This document shows positions 1 through 11,596 of a stretch of DNA of 64,000 bases, piece by piece. The DNA lies in assembly GCA_009823505.1 (NCBI GenBank), contig VZQC01005555.1:965528-1029527 (forward strand), read 5' to 3'. This DNA is from Rhizomys pruinosus (Eukaryota; Chordata; Mammalia; Rodentia; Spalacidae). Every line of letters begins with the position of its first letter. Position 1 is the first letter of the stretch. The position numbers and the translations under genes are program-made. Below the pieces are notes generated by a model. The model ran no database searches and had not been told where the DNA came from. It was given only the letters and a program-made list of their open reading frames with translations.

Positions 1-43
1 TGGTGCTAGACTGGGTCCAATCTAGGCTATAAAAGTTAACACC

Positions 44-305
44 AGCTAGAGGACATCATGCTGAGTGAAGTAACACAGTCCCAGAAAAACAAACGACGAA
101 TGGTATCCCTCATCTGTGGATGCTAGTGCCAATTACCTAGTTGTAAGTATTTCTTGTGTAGGGCCCCCTGAGCTTTTTTCCAAAGCAGTTGGGAGTGATG
201 CATATTGGTGGGGTGGGGGAATGGGGGGGTGTACATGGGTCTAGATTTGTTAAAAAAATAATAAATTTGTGAAAAAAATAAAAATATTTTTGTTAAAAAA
301 AAAAA
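44..305 (+). mobile_element. L1 3' end, 5'-truncated
   Basis: Only the last ORF2 codons (ending KRRMVSLICGC, stop at 123), a 3'UTR and an A-tail are present. The flank aaagttaacacc occurs before it (about 32-43) and after it (about 303-313), a target-site duplication. Confidence 0.85.
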
Positions 306-313
306 GTTAACAC

Positions 314-487
314 CTGGTGGCGCACGCCTTTAATCCTAGCACTTGGGAGGCAGAGGCAGGTGGATCTTTGTGAGTTCAAGGCCAGCCTGATCTACAGAGT
401 GAGTTCCAGGACAGCTGGGGCTACATGGAGACCCTGTCTCTTAAAAACCAAAGGAAAAAAAAAAAAAGAAAAGAAAAAGAAAAATTA
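314..487 (+). mobile_element. B1 SINE
   Basis: Full B1 body with a long A-rich tail. It sits directly after the L1 tail; ttaacacc occurs on both sides (306-313 and 489-496). Confidence 0.85.
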
Positions 488-713
488 AATTAACACCAAT
501 CCCATCTTGGTCAACATAGTGAGACCCTGTATCAGAAGGCTGGTAGATGGCTCAATTGTTATAGTGCTCGTTGTCCAGAAAGTATAATCACATAGATGAG
601 CTCCAGGTTCAGTAAGAAACTCTGTCCCTAAACAAGTAAAGTGGAGAACAACTGAGGGAGATACCCAATGTTGACCTCTGGTCTCCACACACATGACAAA
701 AAAAATGAACACC

Positions 714-873
714 AAGCTGGGTGTGGTGGTACACACCTTTAATCCCAGCACTTGGGAGGCAGAGGCAGGCAGATCTCTGTGAGTTCAAGGCCAGCCTGGT
801 TTACAGAGTAAGTTTCGGGCCAGCTGGGGCTACAGGGAGACTCTGCCTCAAAAAGACAAAAAAAAAAAAAAAA
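714..873 (+). mobile_element. B1 SINE
   Basis: Starts aagctgggtgtggtggtacac and ends in a run of A. Complete. Confidence 0.85.
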
Positions 874-885
874 AGTGAGAGAATA

Positions 886-1026
886 AGCTGGTCGTAGTGG
901 CACACACCTTAAATCCTACCACTCAGGAAGTAGAAGTAGGCAGATTTCCTTGAGTGCCAAGCCAGTCTGGGTCTACAGAGTGAGTTCCAAGCCAGTTGAG
1001 TTAGAAGGAAGACCCTGTCTCAAAAG
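886..1026 (+). mobile_element. B1 SINE, diverged
   Basis: Recognisable by 'cagatttccttgagtgccaagccagtctgg' type spacing and a gtctcaaaa end; many substitutions, so an older copy. Confidence 0.7.
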
Positions 1027-1575
1027 GGCTCACCCACTGTCCCCAGACCAACCAAATAGAGAAGTCAATCGGTAGCTGCCCAGAGCAGTTATATGTACAG
1101 GAGAGATGCTGCCTGATGATATTAATATAAACTGGATTGTGGGGACTGAAAAAATCCAAGGTCACTAAATATTGAATTATTCAAATAAACGAGGTAATTT
1201 TGATATATAAATACCACAATAAAAGAGAAAAAACAGCACAATATCAACAGTACTATTGATCTGAGGTTGTGGAAATGCCTTATAGCTATCTAATCTAGGA
1301 TAACATTAAAAAAAATTTGAGTAAGAATAAGCATATAATTTGCCTTAAAAATCAAATTATTATTTGTTTTAGCTCTATCATCCAATAGTCTTGTTTGTGG
1401 TTACTGAAAGAGCAAATAGATCAAAACAAACAAACAGAGGAACCTCAAACAGTAACTCCTATTTTCCATCATTTCTGAGGTAGAAAAGGGAACATTATTA
1501 TTTATACAAGTGATTATCTACAAAAACAAGGTCAAGAAAAACATCAATGAAGGCCAAGCCTCTCATTTGTGTCAC
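1027..1575. other. Mdn1 intron, unique sequence
   Basis: AT-rich sequence between a B1 and exon w29. I see no exon, SINE or other feature in it. Confidence 0.6.
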
Positions 1576-1701
1576 CTATTCAGTCTTTCCAGGACAGAGT
1601 CATCAGCCAAGGAGATCTCATCCAAGAGGAAAAAGCTGTCCTCCTTGATGGCCAGAACCAGAGGCCCGTCAGCCACTTAGAGAGTCTGTGTCCACTTCTT
1701 C
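1576..1701 (-). pseudogene. Mdn1: Mdn1 exon w29, AAA4 Walker B, frameshifted
   Basis: 126 bases where about 131 are expected. It starts EEVDTDSLSG and reaches TGA. After a one-frame change the sequence continues GPLVLAIKEDSFFLLDEISL then ADDSVLERLN, the AAA4 Walker B region. The bases for the family's RLFEWH segment are about five short, which causes the shift. Acceptor cacattacag, donor gtgaca, both usable. It is the last exon in the window; the next should lie below position 1. Confidence 0.88.
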
Positions 1702-1817
1702 CTGTAATGTGGACAAGAAGTTGAGGGGGAATTAACAAAGGGGCTCCACAAGAAAATACATGCATATCTAGATGGTCCCTACTGATGTAAAACAGGCTTT
1801 CTTCAAGAAGCAAGGGT

Positions 1818-1970
1818 CTGCTGGGCGTGGCGGCACACGCCTTCAAACCCAGCACTTGAGAGGTAGAGGTAGGCAGATCTTTATGAGTTCAAGGCCAGCC
1901 TGATCTACATAGTGAGTTCCAGGACAGATGGGGCTATAGGGAGAACCTGTCTCAAAAAGACAAAAAAAAA
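1818..1970 (+). mobile_element. B1 SINE with target-site duplication
   Basis: Inserted in intron w28-w29. The sequence agaagcaagggtct precedes it (about 1805-1818) and follows its A-tail (1969-1983). Confidence 0.85.
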
Positions 1971-2215
1971 GAAGCAAGGGTCTTAGGGACAAAAATCTGT
2001 GAGTTAGGATCTAGTTAAGGCCCGTTACAGACTAGTAAAATATGCATAATTACACAAATTTGAACCTGGATTTGGAGATCCTACCATAAAAAAAAGAAGC
2101 AAGGGTCTTAGGGACAAAAATCTGTGAGTCAGGATCTAGTTAAGGCCCGTTACAGACTAGTAAAATATGCATAATTACATAAATTTGAACCTGGATTTGG
2201 AGATCCTACCATAAA
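1971..2215. repeat. 125-base tandem duplication, two copies
   Basis: The block starting gaagcaagggtcttaggg at 1971 recurs at 2096 with three or four differences, running to ccataaa. The copies are separated by an A-run. Confidence 0.9.
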
Positions 2216-2292
2216 CAAAATTCAACATTTATATGAACATAGCAAACTATAGCTCTTTTAATAAGTATATCAATATTTATTACAGAACAAAC

Positions 2293-2431
2293 CTTGTTAT
2301 TTGGTTTCTGTCTCACTGGCCGTAAGCCTCCCAGGAAGTCAGAGGTCTCCATGTTTAAGTAGCAGTTGACTGAATACAGTTTCTTATTTGCCAAGGCTGC
2401 GAACATCTGGCAGATTGTAGTTTTCCCACAC
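2293..2431 (-). CDS. Mdn1: Mdn1 exon w28, AAA4 Walker A
   Basis: 139 bases: CGKTTICQMFAALANKKLYS, VNCYLNMETSDFLGGLRPVR and QKPNNK. It completes the AAA4 P-loop. Acceptor ttgttaatag, donor gtttgt. Open and in phase. Confidence 0.94.
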
Positions 2432-2761
2432 CTATTAACAATACACACAGAATAAAGAGGAGCATGTGTTCCAACTGTATAACCAAAACACTGCTTCAGC
2501 AAAGGCGAGCTATGATGAGAACTTCACTATAGCCCCACGGAATGCAAGCCAACTCAGGACCTCTGTCACGCAGGCTCAAGGTGTCCCTGTCCCTCCCATG
2601 GCCCTTAAGACAGTTATCCACTGCACAAATTCCATTCTCTTAATTCTACAGCCACCATCAAGGGAGAGATATAAACTTTATAAATGTGAAGAAACACTAA
2701 TATAATTGGTCTCTATATATACTTAAAAAGTCTAAATTTAAAAGAATTAATTGAAGGGCAG

Positions 2762-2820
2762 GAGGAATGAAAGGGAGAAGGGAAAGGGAAAGGGAGAGAG
2801 GAGAAGAGATAAGAGAGGGA
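2762..2820. repeat. Purine-rich GGGAAA stretch
   Basis: Imperfect gggaaa/gagagg repeats just downstream of the w27 donor side; purine-only for most of its length. Confidence 0.6.
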
Positions 2821-2919
2821 AGATTACAAAAAACTTCTACAAGTCCTTAAGATGTAACTCAAGCAATCCTATGGAACTGAACTAAAATTTCTCAATGAAC
2901 TATTCCTAAAGAACTTTAC

Positions 2920-3058
2920 CCAGTGTCTCCAACCAGCAGCACTGGTTCACCAAATTCCAATGCCCTTCCCACCAGGACTGCCAATCTCCTCATGCCTTCA
3001 CTCCACACGATACGGCTGAACTCAGACTCCAATGGATTTGTCTGGGTTGATGATTTAC
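2920..3058 (-). CDS. Mdn1: Mdn1 exon w27, AAA4 up to the P-loop
   Basis: 139 bases: GKSSTQTNPLESEFSRIVWS, EGMRRLAVLVGRALEFGEPV and LLVGDTG. It ends within the AAA4 Walker A, which w28 completes as GDTGCGKTT. The first 15 residues differ more from human than other exons. Acceptor ccttgaatag, donor gtaaag. Confidence 0.93.
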
Positions 3059-3140
3059 CTATTCAAGGCAGGAAAAAAAAATTGTAGGTTCTAGTGAGTA
3101 TAACCTGGTTCATATTCAGCAGATGTTCTGGTTTACTTAC

Positions 3141-3275
3141 CCAGTAACTTCTGGACATTTTCATTGGAGAAAAGAGACTGAGGACACAATTTTTTCTTGA
3201 AATGTTTTTCAAGAACTTCTTGAATCACATCAACTTCCTCCTGCTTCCTGACTCGGCCTGCTAGAAGCATAAAAC
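3141..3275 (-). CDS. Mdn1: Mdn1 exon w26, AAA3-AAA4 linker
   Basis: 135 bases: FMLLAGRVRKQEEVDVIQEV, LEKHFKKKLCPQSLFSNENV and QKLL. Acceptor aatattcag, donor gtaagt. Open and in phase. Confidence 0.93.
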
Positions 3276-5131
3276 CTGAATATTTAAAAAAACAACAAAA
3301 AAAGAATAATCAAGCATCCAGCAGAAATATCAAAGAATGTTGAGAACATGAAGCAAGAGCAATTTTCACAATTTCCTGGTGACATGGGATCTAAAGAACT
3401 ACCTTGGAAAAACAGAGCATATTACAATTAACCATACGTGAGAACCATACTTCCAACAGTGTGACTCAGTAATTCCAAACAAAAATGAACATGTGTACAC
3501 AAAAGATGCACAAAGAATGCTTAGAGCAGCTATCTTCATCACAGCCTAAAACACAAGATCCACGTGATAGGACAAATTATTGTTTATCTCCACACACACA
3601 CACAAAAAAAATAGTAGTCCTGATGTACACACAGCATGACTGAATGAAAGTGTCTGAACCCCAAGAGTATATACTGTAGGATCTCATCCAAATGAAGCTC
3701 AACCTCAAGCACAGACAGAATCAGTATTGTGACAAAAGTCAGAAGTGGTTGTTACTTCCACATAAAAGAAAAAGAAACCAGACATGTTTGTATAAGGCTG
3801 TAATCCACTGGAAGAGTGGGGCAGATTACAAATATAAGGCCTAGGCTACAAAGGAAGTTCCAAAGTTCTAGTCTATGTGGACTACACAATCACACAAATA
3901 AAGAGTAAGTAAATGAAAGGAACACTCCAAATCTTGGTAGAGCCAATAACTTACATGGGTACATACATATGTAAAAATGCTTATGTATCTTACTATTTCA
4001 ACAGAAAAGGACAAGAAAATATGTTGTTTGTCCATGTTAGTACATCTCACTGGCCTCAAACTGTTGATCTTCCTGACTCCACTTTCCCAAGTTCTAGGAT
4101 TAATGGAATCCACCACCACCTCCAGCCCTTCATCTATTTTTTTTCCAGAAATAGAAAATGAAGGGATGCACACACATTTCAGTGGTGGAGCAGGTGCTCA
4201 GCACATACAAGGTTTTGAGACGGATCTTAAAGGCTGCTTTAAAAACATGCATGCATACATCCTCTCTCTGACCATTTAGGTTTACAGACAGATGCCCAAA
4301 TAAGTAAAAGCAGGATGAAAGCCTTGCAACCTCTGCCCTAATTGTGTACAATTCTTTACTGAGTATAATTTAACTTTGATTCAGATGCATGCAGATCTCT
4401 GCTTATAAACATGTCAAAGTTGTAAACCTTATCCTTCTAGCATCAAAGTTTCTAGGTAAGGATAATTAAGGTATTTTCAAGATATAAGAGGGGCATCGTA
4501 ACAGACTGGCACCTTCCACTAACCACTGTAGTTCATAGAAATCTTCAGCCATTGCTCTAGACTTAAAGGTCTAACAACATCTTACCCTCCTGATTTGAGC
4601 TTTCTCTGAGCCATCCTCTCCTACAATCCACTTTATATTTCAGGAGCAACAGTTCTGATGGATATTCTATGACAAGATTCAAAAATTTTCCCTGGCAACA
4701 GAGACTTATTGTTGATAGGACTGTGTGTGTCTTGACAAAATGACCAACGAGGCTATGGGCTAACCAAGATTGCTTGACTCTCTACTTCTCCCTTTCTCTT
4801 GTTAGCTCCTAGAAGACAGGACTGAGGAGAGTAGGTTGTTGTCTCTTTGTACCAGTCCCCCAAAACGCCCACCAGGAATTCTTAATATGGCTAGACTGAA
4901 TATAGTCCTGCTTTGCTATTTTTCCACTAACATGTTTGGAGGTCAGTGGTTGGAACTAACAAAATAACATCACCTTCTTCCTCAAACTGGGATCTTAGCC
5001 CATGAACTATGGTAATAACACATTTAACTTCTAACAAAATTACACCTTCTTGCCAAAAAATCAAGAAAACCCCCCCCACTCTCCGTGGAACAGTTTTATT
5101 TATGCTCCTTATTTTAAAAAGGCCTCAATAG
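3276..5131. other. Mdn1 intron w25-w26, mostly unique
   Basis: Unique intronic sequence apart from a short (ca)n near 3590-3606. No exon or complete mobile element recognised. Confidence 0.55.
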
Positions 5132-5388
5132 GGGGCTGGAGAGATGGCCTAGCGGTTAAGAGTGCTGACTGCTCTTGCAGAGGACCCGGGTTCAATCCCC
5201 AACACCCACATGGTGGCTGAGAACCATCTTTGACTCCAGTTCCAGGGGAATCTGAAACCCTCTTCTGACCTCCGTGGCATTGCATGACACGGGTGCACAG
5301 ACCTACATGCAGACAGTACATTCATACACATACAAGAATTAAAAAAAATTTTTTAAAAGGGCCTATGTTCTAAAAAATAAATAAATAA
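5132..5388 (+). mobile_element. B2 SINE
   Basis: Full-length, with single-copy 'gactccagttccagggg' (no internal duplication). Target-site duplication aaaggcctcaata at 5119-5131 and 5389-5401. Confidence 0.9.
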
Positions 5389-5762
5389 AAAGGCCTCAAT
5401 AATGACATTTAGGTATTTTTTCAAATCAGAAGTCCAAAATGCTTCTTGTTTTATTCACAGCAAATAACAATTTTTATCACAAATTAAACAATAATCATCC
5501 GTGTTTACTCTATCTCTTGTTACCACACTAGGGCAAATGACCCACAAACTGCCAATCTCTGACACAATTCCTAAAAGGGCTGTACTATATCCTGACTTCA
5601 CATGTAGCCACTTGAACCAGAGTAGGAAAACCCATAGCAGTGTTGATATTGTAGTTCAGGCCTACAATCCCAACATTCGCAGGCTAGGGCAAGAGGATCA
5701 TGATTTCCAGAATAGGCAGTTACAAAGCAGGACCTTATATAGTAACAAGAAAAGAAAAACCT

Positions 5763-5994
5763 GGGGCTGGAGAGATGGCCTAGCGGTTAAGAGTGCCAAC
5801 CGCTCTTACAGAGGACCCGGGTTCGATCCCCAGCACCCACATGGTGGCCGAGAACTGTCTGAAACTCCAATTCAAGGAGAACTCCAGTTCCAGGGGAATC
5901 CAACACCCTCTGCGGCATTGCAGGACACGGGTGCACAAACCTACATGCAGACAGTACACTCATACACATACAAAAATAAATAAAATTAAAAAAA
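5763..5994 (+). mobile_element. B2 SINE, young subfamily
   Basis: Intact tRNA-like head with B box ggttcgatcc and the internal duplication typical of the young copies here. Target-site duplication aagaaaagaaaaacct on both sides. Confidence 0.92.
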
Positions 5995-6176
5995 AAAGAA
6001 AAGAAAAACCTTAGGAATCACTAATGCCTGCAACAATTTAACTGCTTACAAGAATACTTAGGGTCTGAGAGGAAAAGGTAGGTTCTAGAACATGTAGGAA
6101 AAAGAATGCATTGAGCACAATTTGAGCAGGATTAACATATGACATCAGACACATACATGTTTATACTCAAACATAC

Positions 6177-6318
6177 CATCATTTGCTAAATGTTGCAGCC
6201 AATCATAGTCCTTCTCAGTCTGCACAGCCAATCTGTATCTTTCAGCCCATCGGAACAGATCTCAAAGGGTGATGAAGCCCTGCTTTCCAGCAAACACTGA
6301 AGAGCTTCTACGGTAGGA
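6177..6318 (-). pseudogene. Mdn1: Mdn1 exon w25, in-frame stop
   Basis: 142 bases: SYRRSSSVFAGKQGFITL, then TGA, then DLFRWAERYRLAVQTEKDYD and WLQHLAND. The family reads ITLRDLFRW, so an Arg codon (CGA) has become TGA. Acceptor actttaatag, donor gtatgt, both good. Skipping this exon would shift frame (142 is not a multiple of 3), so the lesion cannot be avoided by simple exon skipping. Confidence 0.93.
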
Positions 6319-6980
6319 CTATTAAAGTATAAAAAGTTTATCACATTGAATGGACAACATAAAAGTCCTAACAGACTTAAATTCCCATTAAAATGATTTT
6401 ATTTTAATAAGATTAGAGTCAGAAATGCAAATATTCTACAATTTTAAGAAATGTTCAAAATAAAGTGTAAATAATAGCCATTCACAATGAATTCTCATAT
6501 GGAAAGAGAACAAATCAGCAAAATGGCATTAAAGATAAAAATCCTTATGGAAACCAACTACTTTGTAAGTAACAACATTGTAAATTTCTATAATTGATTC
6601 CTCTTGGCTGTCCATTATAATTAGATGTTAAGACATTACTGTTGAAGGCACAACATACTTTGGTTGCAGGACAGATAAATCATGCTGCATGGACCTGGAA
6701 ATTTCCTTACTACTGACTACTAGCCTTCATAGTGCTGCATGTCACTACAGATGATGCTTTCGGGAAGGGGGGTGAAAGTGGATCAAAGGACTTAGCCAGT
6801 GATTGACTGACTATAAATGCTACAACAAATACTGACCCGCCAAACATGATGTGTCCACTGCTAGAACAGAGGCATGGGGATTTGGGGAGGAACTAACTGC
6901 TTTCTGATTGTATCTGAAGACTGCTGAATGAAAGGGAAATCATTCACGGCTCTGTGAAACTGTTTAAAAGCCCATGGCTA

Positions 6981-7127
6981 GAGCCAGGCTTGGTGATGCA
7001 CACCTTTAATCCCAGCAGAGGCAGGCAGAGGCAGGCGGATCTCTGTGAGTTCAAGGCCACAGCCTGCTCTACATAGCAAGGTCCAGGTCAGCTGGAACTA
7101 AAGGGAGACCCTGTCTCAAAAAAAAAA
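6981..7127 (+). mobile_element. B1 SINE
   Basis: Starts agccaggcttggtgatgcac, ends gtctcaaaaaaaaaa. Lacks a few bases after 'atcccag'. Confidence 0.8.
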
Positions 7128-7645
7128 GCACATGGCTAGGGAGGAAATAGACCCTGGTGAGGGAAGGTTACCCATACTAAACAGACATCTTCTCAAACTG
7201 CCTTCTCAGTATTTTTATTTACACCCATAGATTAGTACTGCTCTCATTGTTGATCAGAAAAGCTTCTTTTAGTAGTGATCAGTGCTAGGAGTATGTGTTG
7301 AATGCTCAGGGAACATTGCAGAAGGGACCAGAAAGAATGTAAGAGGCAGAGGATGGGGAGGAATGCTGTGCAATGCTGTCTTCTGTACATACATGGCTGA
7401 TGTACTCATGAACTCATGGCAGCAATGGTTACCTGCACAACATCAACCTAGTCAAATTCCACCATGAATGAAAGTGGAGTTCATCAGGATACTTCATAGT
7501 ACAGCAGAGAGGTGTTGGAATTAATGGCTACTGAGAGAAGGGAAGCAATTTTTCTTCAAGGTTGTGGCCACTAGTAGGTTGTTCATGCTCATACGAATAG
7601 TGCTGAATTAGACTCATTGGGTCAATTAAAAAAAAGATGACGATG

Positions 7646-7710
7646 GGGGCTGGAGAGATAGCCTAGCGGATAAGAGTGCAGACTGCTCTTGCAGAGGACC
7701 CGGGTTCAAT
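7646..7710 (+). mobile_element. B2 SINE head fragment
   Basis: Only the 65-base tRNA-like head remains; it stops abruptly at gggttcaat and unrelated sequence follows. Confidence 0.85.
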
Positions 7711-7798
7711 GAAAACATAAAGGTCTAAGGGACACCTGTCAGGGAGATCCAGAGGGAGTGGGAAGAGGTAGATATGATATATGCACGCATGTGCGTGC

Positions 7799-7860
7799 CC
7801 GTGCGAGCGCGCGCGCACACACACACACACACACGCGCGCGCGCGTGCGCGCACACACGA
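7799..7860. repeat. Alternating CG/CA purine-pyrimidine tract
   Basis: Strictly alternating gcgcgc-acacac-gcgcgc-acacac tract of about 60 bases. Such tracts are known to favour Z-DNA. Confidence 0.95.
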
Positions 7861-7893
7861 AACCATCAAAGAATAAATATAAAATATTTCTTT

Positions 7894-8142
7894 TTTAAAA
7901 TTTTTTTAAATTTTATTTATTTCTGTATGTGTATGAATGTACTGTCTGCATGTAGGTCTGTGCACCCGTGTCGTGCAATGCCGCAGAGGTCAGAAGAGGG
8001 TGTCGGATTCCCCTGGAACTGGAGTTCTCCTATAATTGGAGTTTCATACGGTTCTCGGCCGCCATGTGGGTGCTGGGGATCGAACCCGGGTCCTCTGCAA
8101 GAGCAGTTGGCGTTCTTAACTGCTAGGCCATCCCTCCAGCCC
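7894..8142 (-). mobile_element. B2 SINE, young subfamily
   Basis: Full-length, reverse orientation, with internal duplication. Target-site duplication aaaatatttctt at about 7881-7893 and 8143-8155. Confidence 0.92.
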
Positions 8143-8165
8143 AAAATATTTCTTAAAAGGTAAGT

Positions 8166-8264
8166 TAGGCAGGCATGGTGGGACATGCCATGAATCCCAG
8201 TGCTTGGGAGGCAGAGGCAGGCTGATCGCTATGAGATCAAGTTAGCTGTGTCTCAAAAAAAAAG
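8166..8264 (+). mobile_element. B1 SINE, internally deleted
   Basis: Head and A-tail are present but the middle ('agcctggtctacagagtgag') is missing. Confidence 0.75.
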
Positions 8265-8639
8265 ATACAAGAAAATGAGCCCCCAATGGAACCATCACCC
8301 CTTGAGTGGTAATAGCTTTTTAGAACCTAATTTAATTAATTCCTGATTAAGAGCACCTCTATCTACAATATACATTAGTTTTTATAAAAACCAACCTTAT
8401 GGGTTGGTAGAGCACTTTACGAGTGTGTGCAAATGCGGGCCATCCCCAGTACTGTGGGGAAAATTTAGTACAGTTTTACAAATAACAAACAAGAGCCACA
8501 ATAAAATGATATCTTTGTGTCCAGTAAAGTTTCTAATCTTCTATTTTTTACTATTTGTGTGTATCTGTGTGTGTGTGTGCGTGTGTATGTGCATGCAAGC
8601 AACAGTAAATAGGTATGTGTCAAAGAAGTAGTTTCAAAA

Positions 8640-9975
8640 TTGGTTCTCACAAGACATAGGCATAGGAAAAGACTTCCTAAATCAGACAGTAGCTGCACAA
8701 GAATTAAGGTTGACAATTGACAAATGGGACCTCATTAAACTCAAAAGCTTCTGTACATCAAAAGAAAAAAACAAAGAACTGAAGAGAAATCCCACAGAGT
8801 GGGAGGAAACCTTCACTGCAGAACCATCTGACAAAGCATTGGTTTCCAGAATATATAAACTACTCAAAAAACAAAGAAGAAAGAAAACAAATGACCCACT
8901 CAATAGATGGAGCAAAGAGCTGAACAGAGACTTCACAAGTGAGGAGATAGAGATGGCTGAGAAACACCTTAAGAAGTGTTCAACATCACTAATCATTAAG
9001 GAAATGCAAATGAAAAGCACTTTAAGATATCCTCTTACTTCAATAAGACTGGCTAGGATCAAGAAAACAAATGATACCAAGTGCTGGAGAGGTTGTGGGG
9101 AAAGGGGAACACTCATCCACTGCTGGTGGGAATGTAAACTCGTGCAGCCACTATGGAAAGCAGTGTGGAGAACCCTTGGAAGACTTGGAATGAACTTGCC
9201 ACCCGACCCAGCCATACCACTCCTGGGCATGTACCCTCAAGACTTACGCCACCACAGAGATACATGCACGGCCATGTTTATTGCAGCTCTCTTCACAATA
9301 GCAAGGAGCTGGAACCAACCTAAATGCCCCTCAACTGACGAGTGGATAGAGAAAATGTGGTACATCTACACAATGGAGTTCTATGCAGCAGTAAAGAAAG
9401 ACGACATCACGAGCTTTGCAGGAAAATGGCTGGAGCTAGAGGACATCATGCTGAGTGAAGTAACACAGTCCCAGAAAAACAAACGACGAATGGTATCCCT
9501 CATCTGTGGATGCTAGTGCCAATTACCCAGTTGTAAGTATTTCCTGTTCGGCATGGCCCCTTGAGGTTTTGTCCAAAGCAGTTGGGGTGTGCATTTGGAA
9601 ACACAACAACAAACAGAAAGGACTGCATCAAAAACTGACTGAAACAGTGAACTTCTGCTCAAAACAGTCAACTTCCCCATGGGAGAATATTGAGAAGACT
9701 GAGAAAGAGATGAATAGCATGTTTGGCAGAATTCATGAGCTCTGGAGGGATGGGGGGCACATGGGTCTAGATTTGATAAAAAATATATGTATAGGGGCTG
9801 GAGAGATGGCCTAGCGGTTAAGAGCGCCGACCGCTCTTGCAGAGGACCCGGGTTCGATCCCCAGCACCCACATGGCGGCTGAGAACCGTCTGAAACTCCA
9901 ATTCTAGGAGAATTCAGTTCCAGGGGTATCCGAGTCCCTCTTCTGACCTCCGCAGAGTTGCACGACACGGGTGCA

Positions 9976-10012
<37 letters not shown>

Positions 10013-10055
10013 AATATATATATATTGTACAAATAAATAAATTAAAAAAATGGTT
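8640..10055 (+). mobile_element. L1, 5'-truncated, ORF2 C-terminus and 3'UTR
   Basis: An open stretch 8710-9516 encodes the C-terminal part of L1 ORF2 (reverse-transcriptase element), including RGCGERGTLIHCWWECKLVQ and TMEFYAAVKKDD, ending SLICGC. The 3'UTR follows and is interrupted by a B2 at 9794. The copy is truncated upstream and cannot move by itself. Confidence 0.9.
9794..10010 (+). mobile_element. B2 SINE inserted in L1 3'UTR
   Basis: Young-type B2 head and body, lost its last ~40 bases before a 34-base A-run. Nested in the L1, so it is younger than it. Confidence 0.88.
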
Positions 10056-10522
10056 TCTCTCTTTATTACTTTCGAAATCTAAACTAGTGGTCAGCTGAGA
10101 CAAGTGTTTTTAGCCACTGAATCGCCTTGCATTATCTTCATTACATAGAAAAAGTTTAAAGCCAGACACAGTTGCTCATGCTTCTCAGGAAGCTAAGATA
10201 AGAGGGTCATAAATTCTAGTCACCCTAGGCAACAAAAGGAGAGCCTCATAATAATAAAAGGGAAAAAAAGTAGTGGTCTTTGCCAAAATTGTGAAACAAA
10301 AACACAAGTAAAACACCAAAAAACACCCCCCACACACAAATAAGGAAATATCAAATGCAGTAACTATCATTTAAAAAAATGAAAGATAACACAAAGTGTT
10401 GATTTACAAAAGAACAGAAAACAGAAGCTCGAAGCACAGATTGGCATTTCAGAAATTGCCTAGCAAGCACAAGGCTCTGGGTTAAATCCCAGAGCATGAA
10501 AACAACACAAAAATATGGATGT

Positions 10523-10640
10523 GAGACCAGGCCTGGTAGCGCACACCTTTAATCCTAGCACTTGGAGGCAGAGGCAGGCAGATCTCTGTGAATTCAAGGC
10601 CAGCCCGGTCTACATAGTTCCAGGACAGTGGGGCTACCAG
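10523..10640 (+). mobile_element. B1 SINE, 3'-truncated
   Basis: Stops at 'ggggctacca' about 90 bases downstream (in transcript sense) of the w24 donor. Confidence 0.8.
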
Positions 10641-10729
10641 TTTCTACACAAAGAAACAATCAAATTTTCAACAACTCTGATCAACACAATCCATTTATAT
10701 CTCAGTTTAGTGATGAAGTCATGAAATAC

Positions 10730-10876
10730 CTGAAGGTCCAGCATGACATTAACCAATTTATTACAATAGGAAGGTGGCAAACTACAACGCTTGTGTAAGA
10801 TTGTTTCCAACTCAGAACTGGGCAGTTCATCAAAATGCAATTCCACAAATCGATTCCTGAAGGCTCTAGAAAGTAC
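10730..10876 (-). CDS. Mdn1: Mdn1 exon w24, AAA3 Arg finger and lid
   Basis: 147 bases, 49 codons: VLSRAFRNRFVELHFDELPS, SELETILHKRCSLPPSYCNK and LVNVMLDLQ. It carries the FRNRF Arg-finger motif. Acceptor attccctag, donor gtattt. Phase 0 to 0. Confidence 0.95.
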
Positions 10877-11041
10877 CTAGGGAATACACAGAAAAAAGGG
10901 AGTTTCTATCTGAGTTCCAAAATACAGACTCTGATGTTCACCACAAAAACATAAATCCTTTGAGAGGCCAAAATGTCAGATTTCTAACAAGGAATTTACC
11001 ATTTCATAAGGCAATGAGAAAATGAAGGCAAAGCTACATAC

Positions 11042-11250
11042 CTTTCTACCTCCGTAAAGCCCTGGAGGGTTTTGTGTAGCAAAAAGCATGAACCGAGGGT
11101 GTGCATTCACAACTTCCTGTGTTTCTGTTATCAGCAATTCACGGTTATCATCTAATAGTCTGTTCAGTGCCTCTAACACATTAGTGGGTGCCAAATTTAA
11201 TTCATCTAACACAATCCAGTAGCCTTTTCTCATAGCATCAATAAGAACAC
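11042..11250 (-). CDS. Mdn1: Mdn1 exon w23, AAA3 Walker B
   Basis: 209 bases: GVLIDAMRKGYWIVLDELNL, APTNVLEALNRLLDDNRELL and HPRFMLFATQNPPGLYGGRK. It holds the Walker B (VLDELNLA) and sensor-1 (FATQNP) of AAA3. Acceptor ttctcctag, donor gtatgt. Nearly identical to other mammals. Confidence 0.96.
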
Positions 11251-11596
11251 CTAGGAGAAAATGAACACTGAGAATTGGCAAAGGTGTATAAATTATTAAG
11301 TGTCTTAAAATGTGTACATTAAACCAAGAAATCTGAGATTATCATTAAATCTCCAAGCAAATTACACTCTACAGTTAGTCTTGGCCCCGAATCTGTGATG
11401 CTACAGATCAAAGAGATAACATTTTCTATTGAAACAGTGCTTCTTCATACCCACAAAGAGCAGGGGATGATAACATATATGCAGGCATAACACTCATCCA
11501 TTAAAGAAAAAAAAAAAAGGAGGGGTCTAAAGGCACAGAAATCTGTGTCCTAAAGGGATGGAAATCTATATCCACGAAATGGAGTATTGACACTAC

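Noticed and set aside
5763..5850. tRNA gene
   Set aside because: The A- and B-box-like sequence belongs to the B2 SINE head; no tRNA cloverleaf end or anticodon arm fits, and the B2 body follows.
8710..9516. 268-residue ORF as a host gene
   Set aside because: It is the C-terminal part of L1 ORF2, 5'-truncated and followed by an L1 3'UTR.
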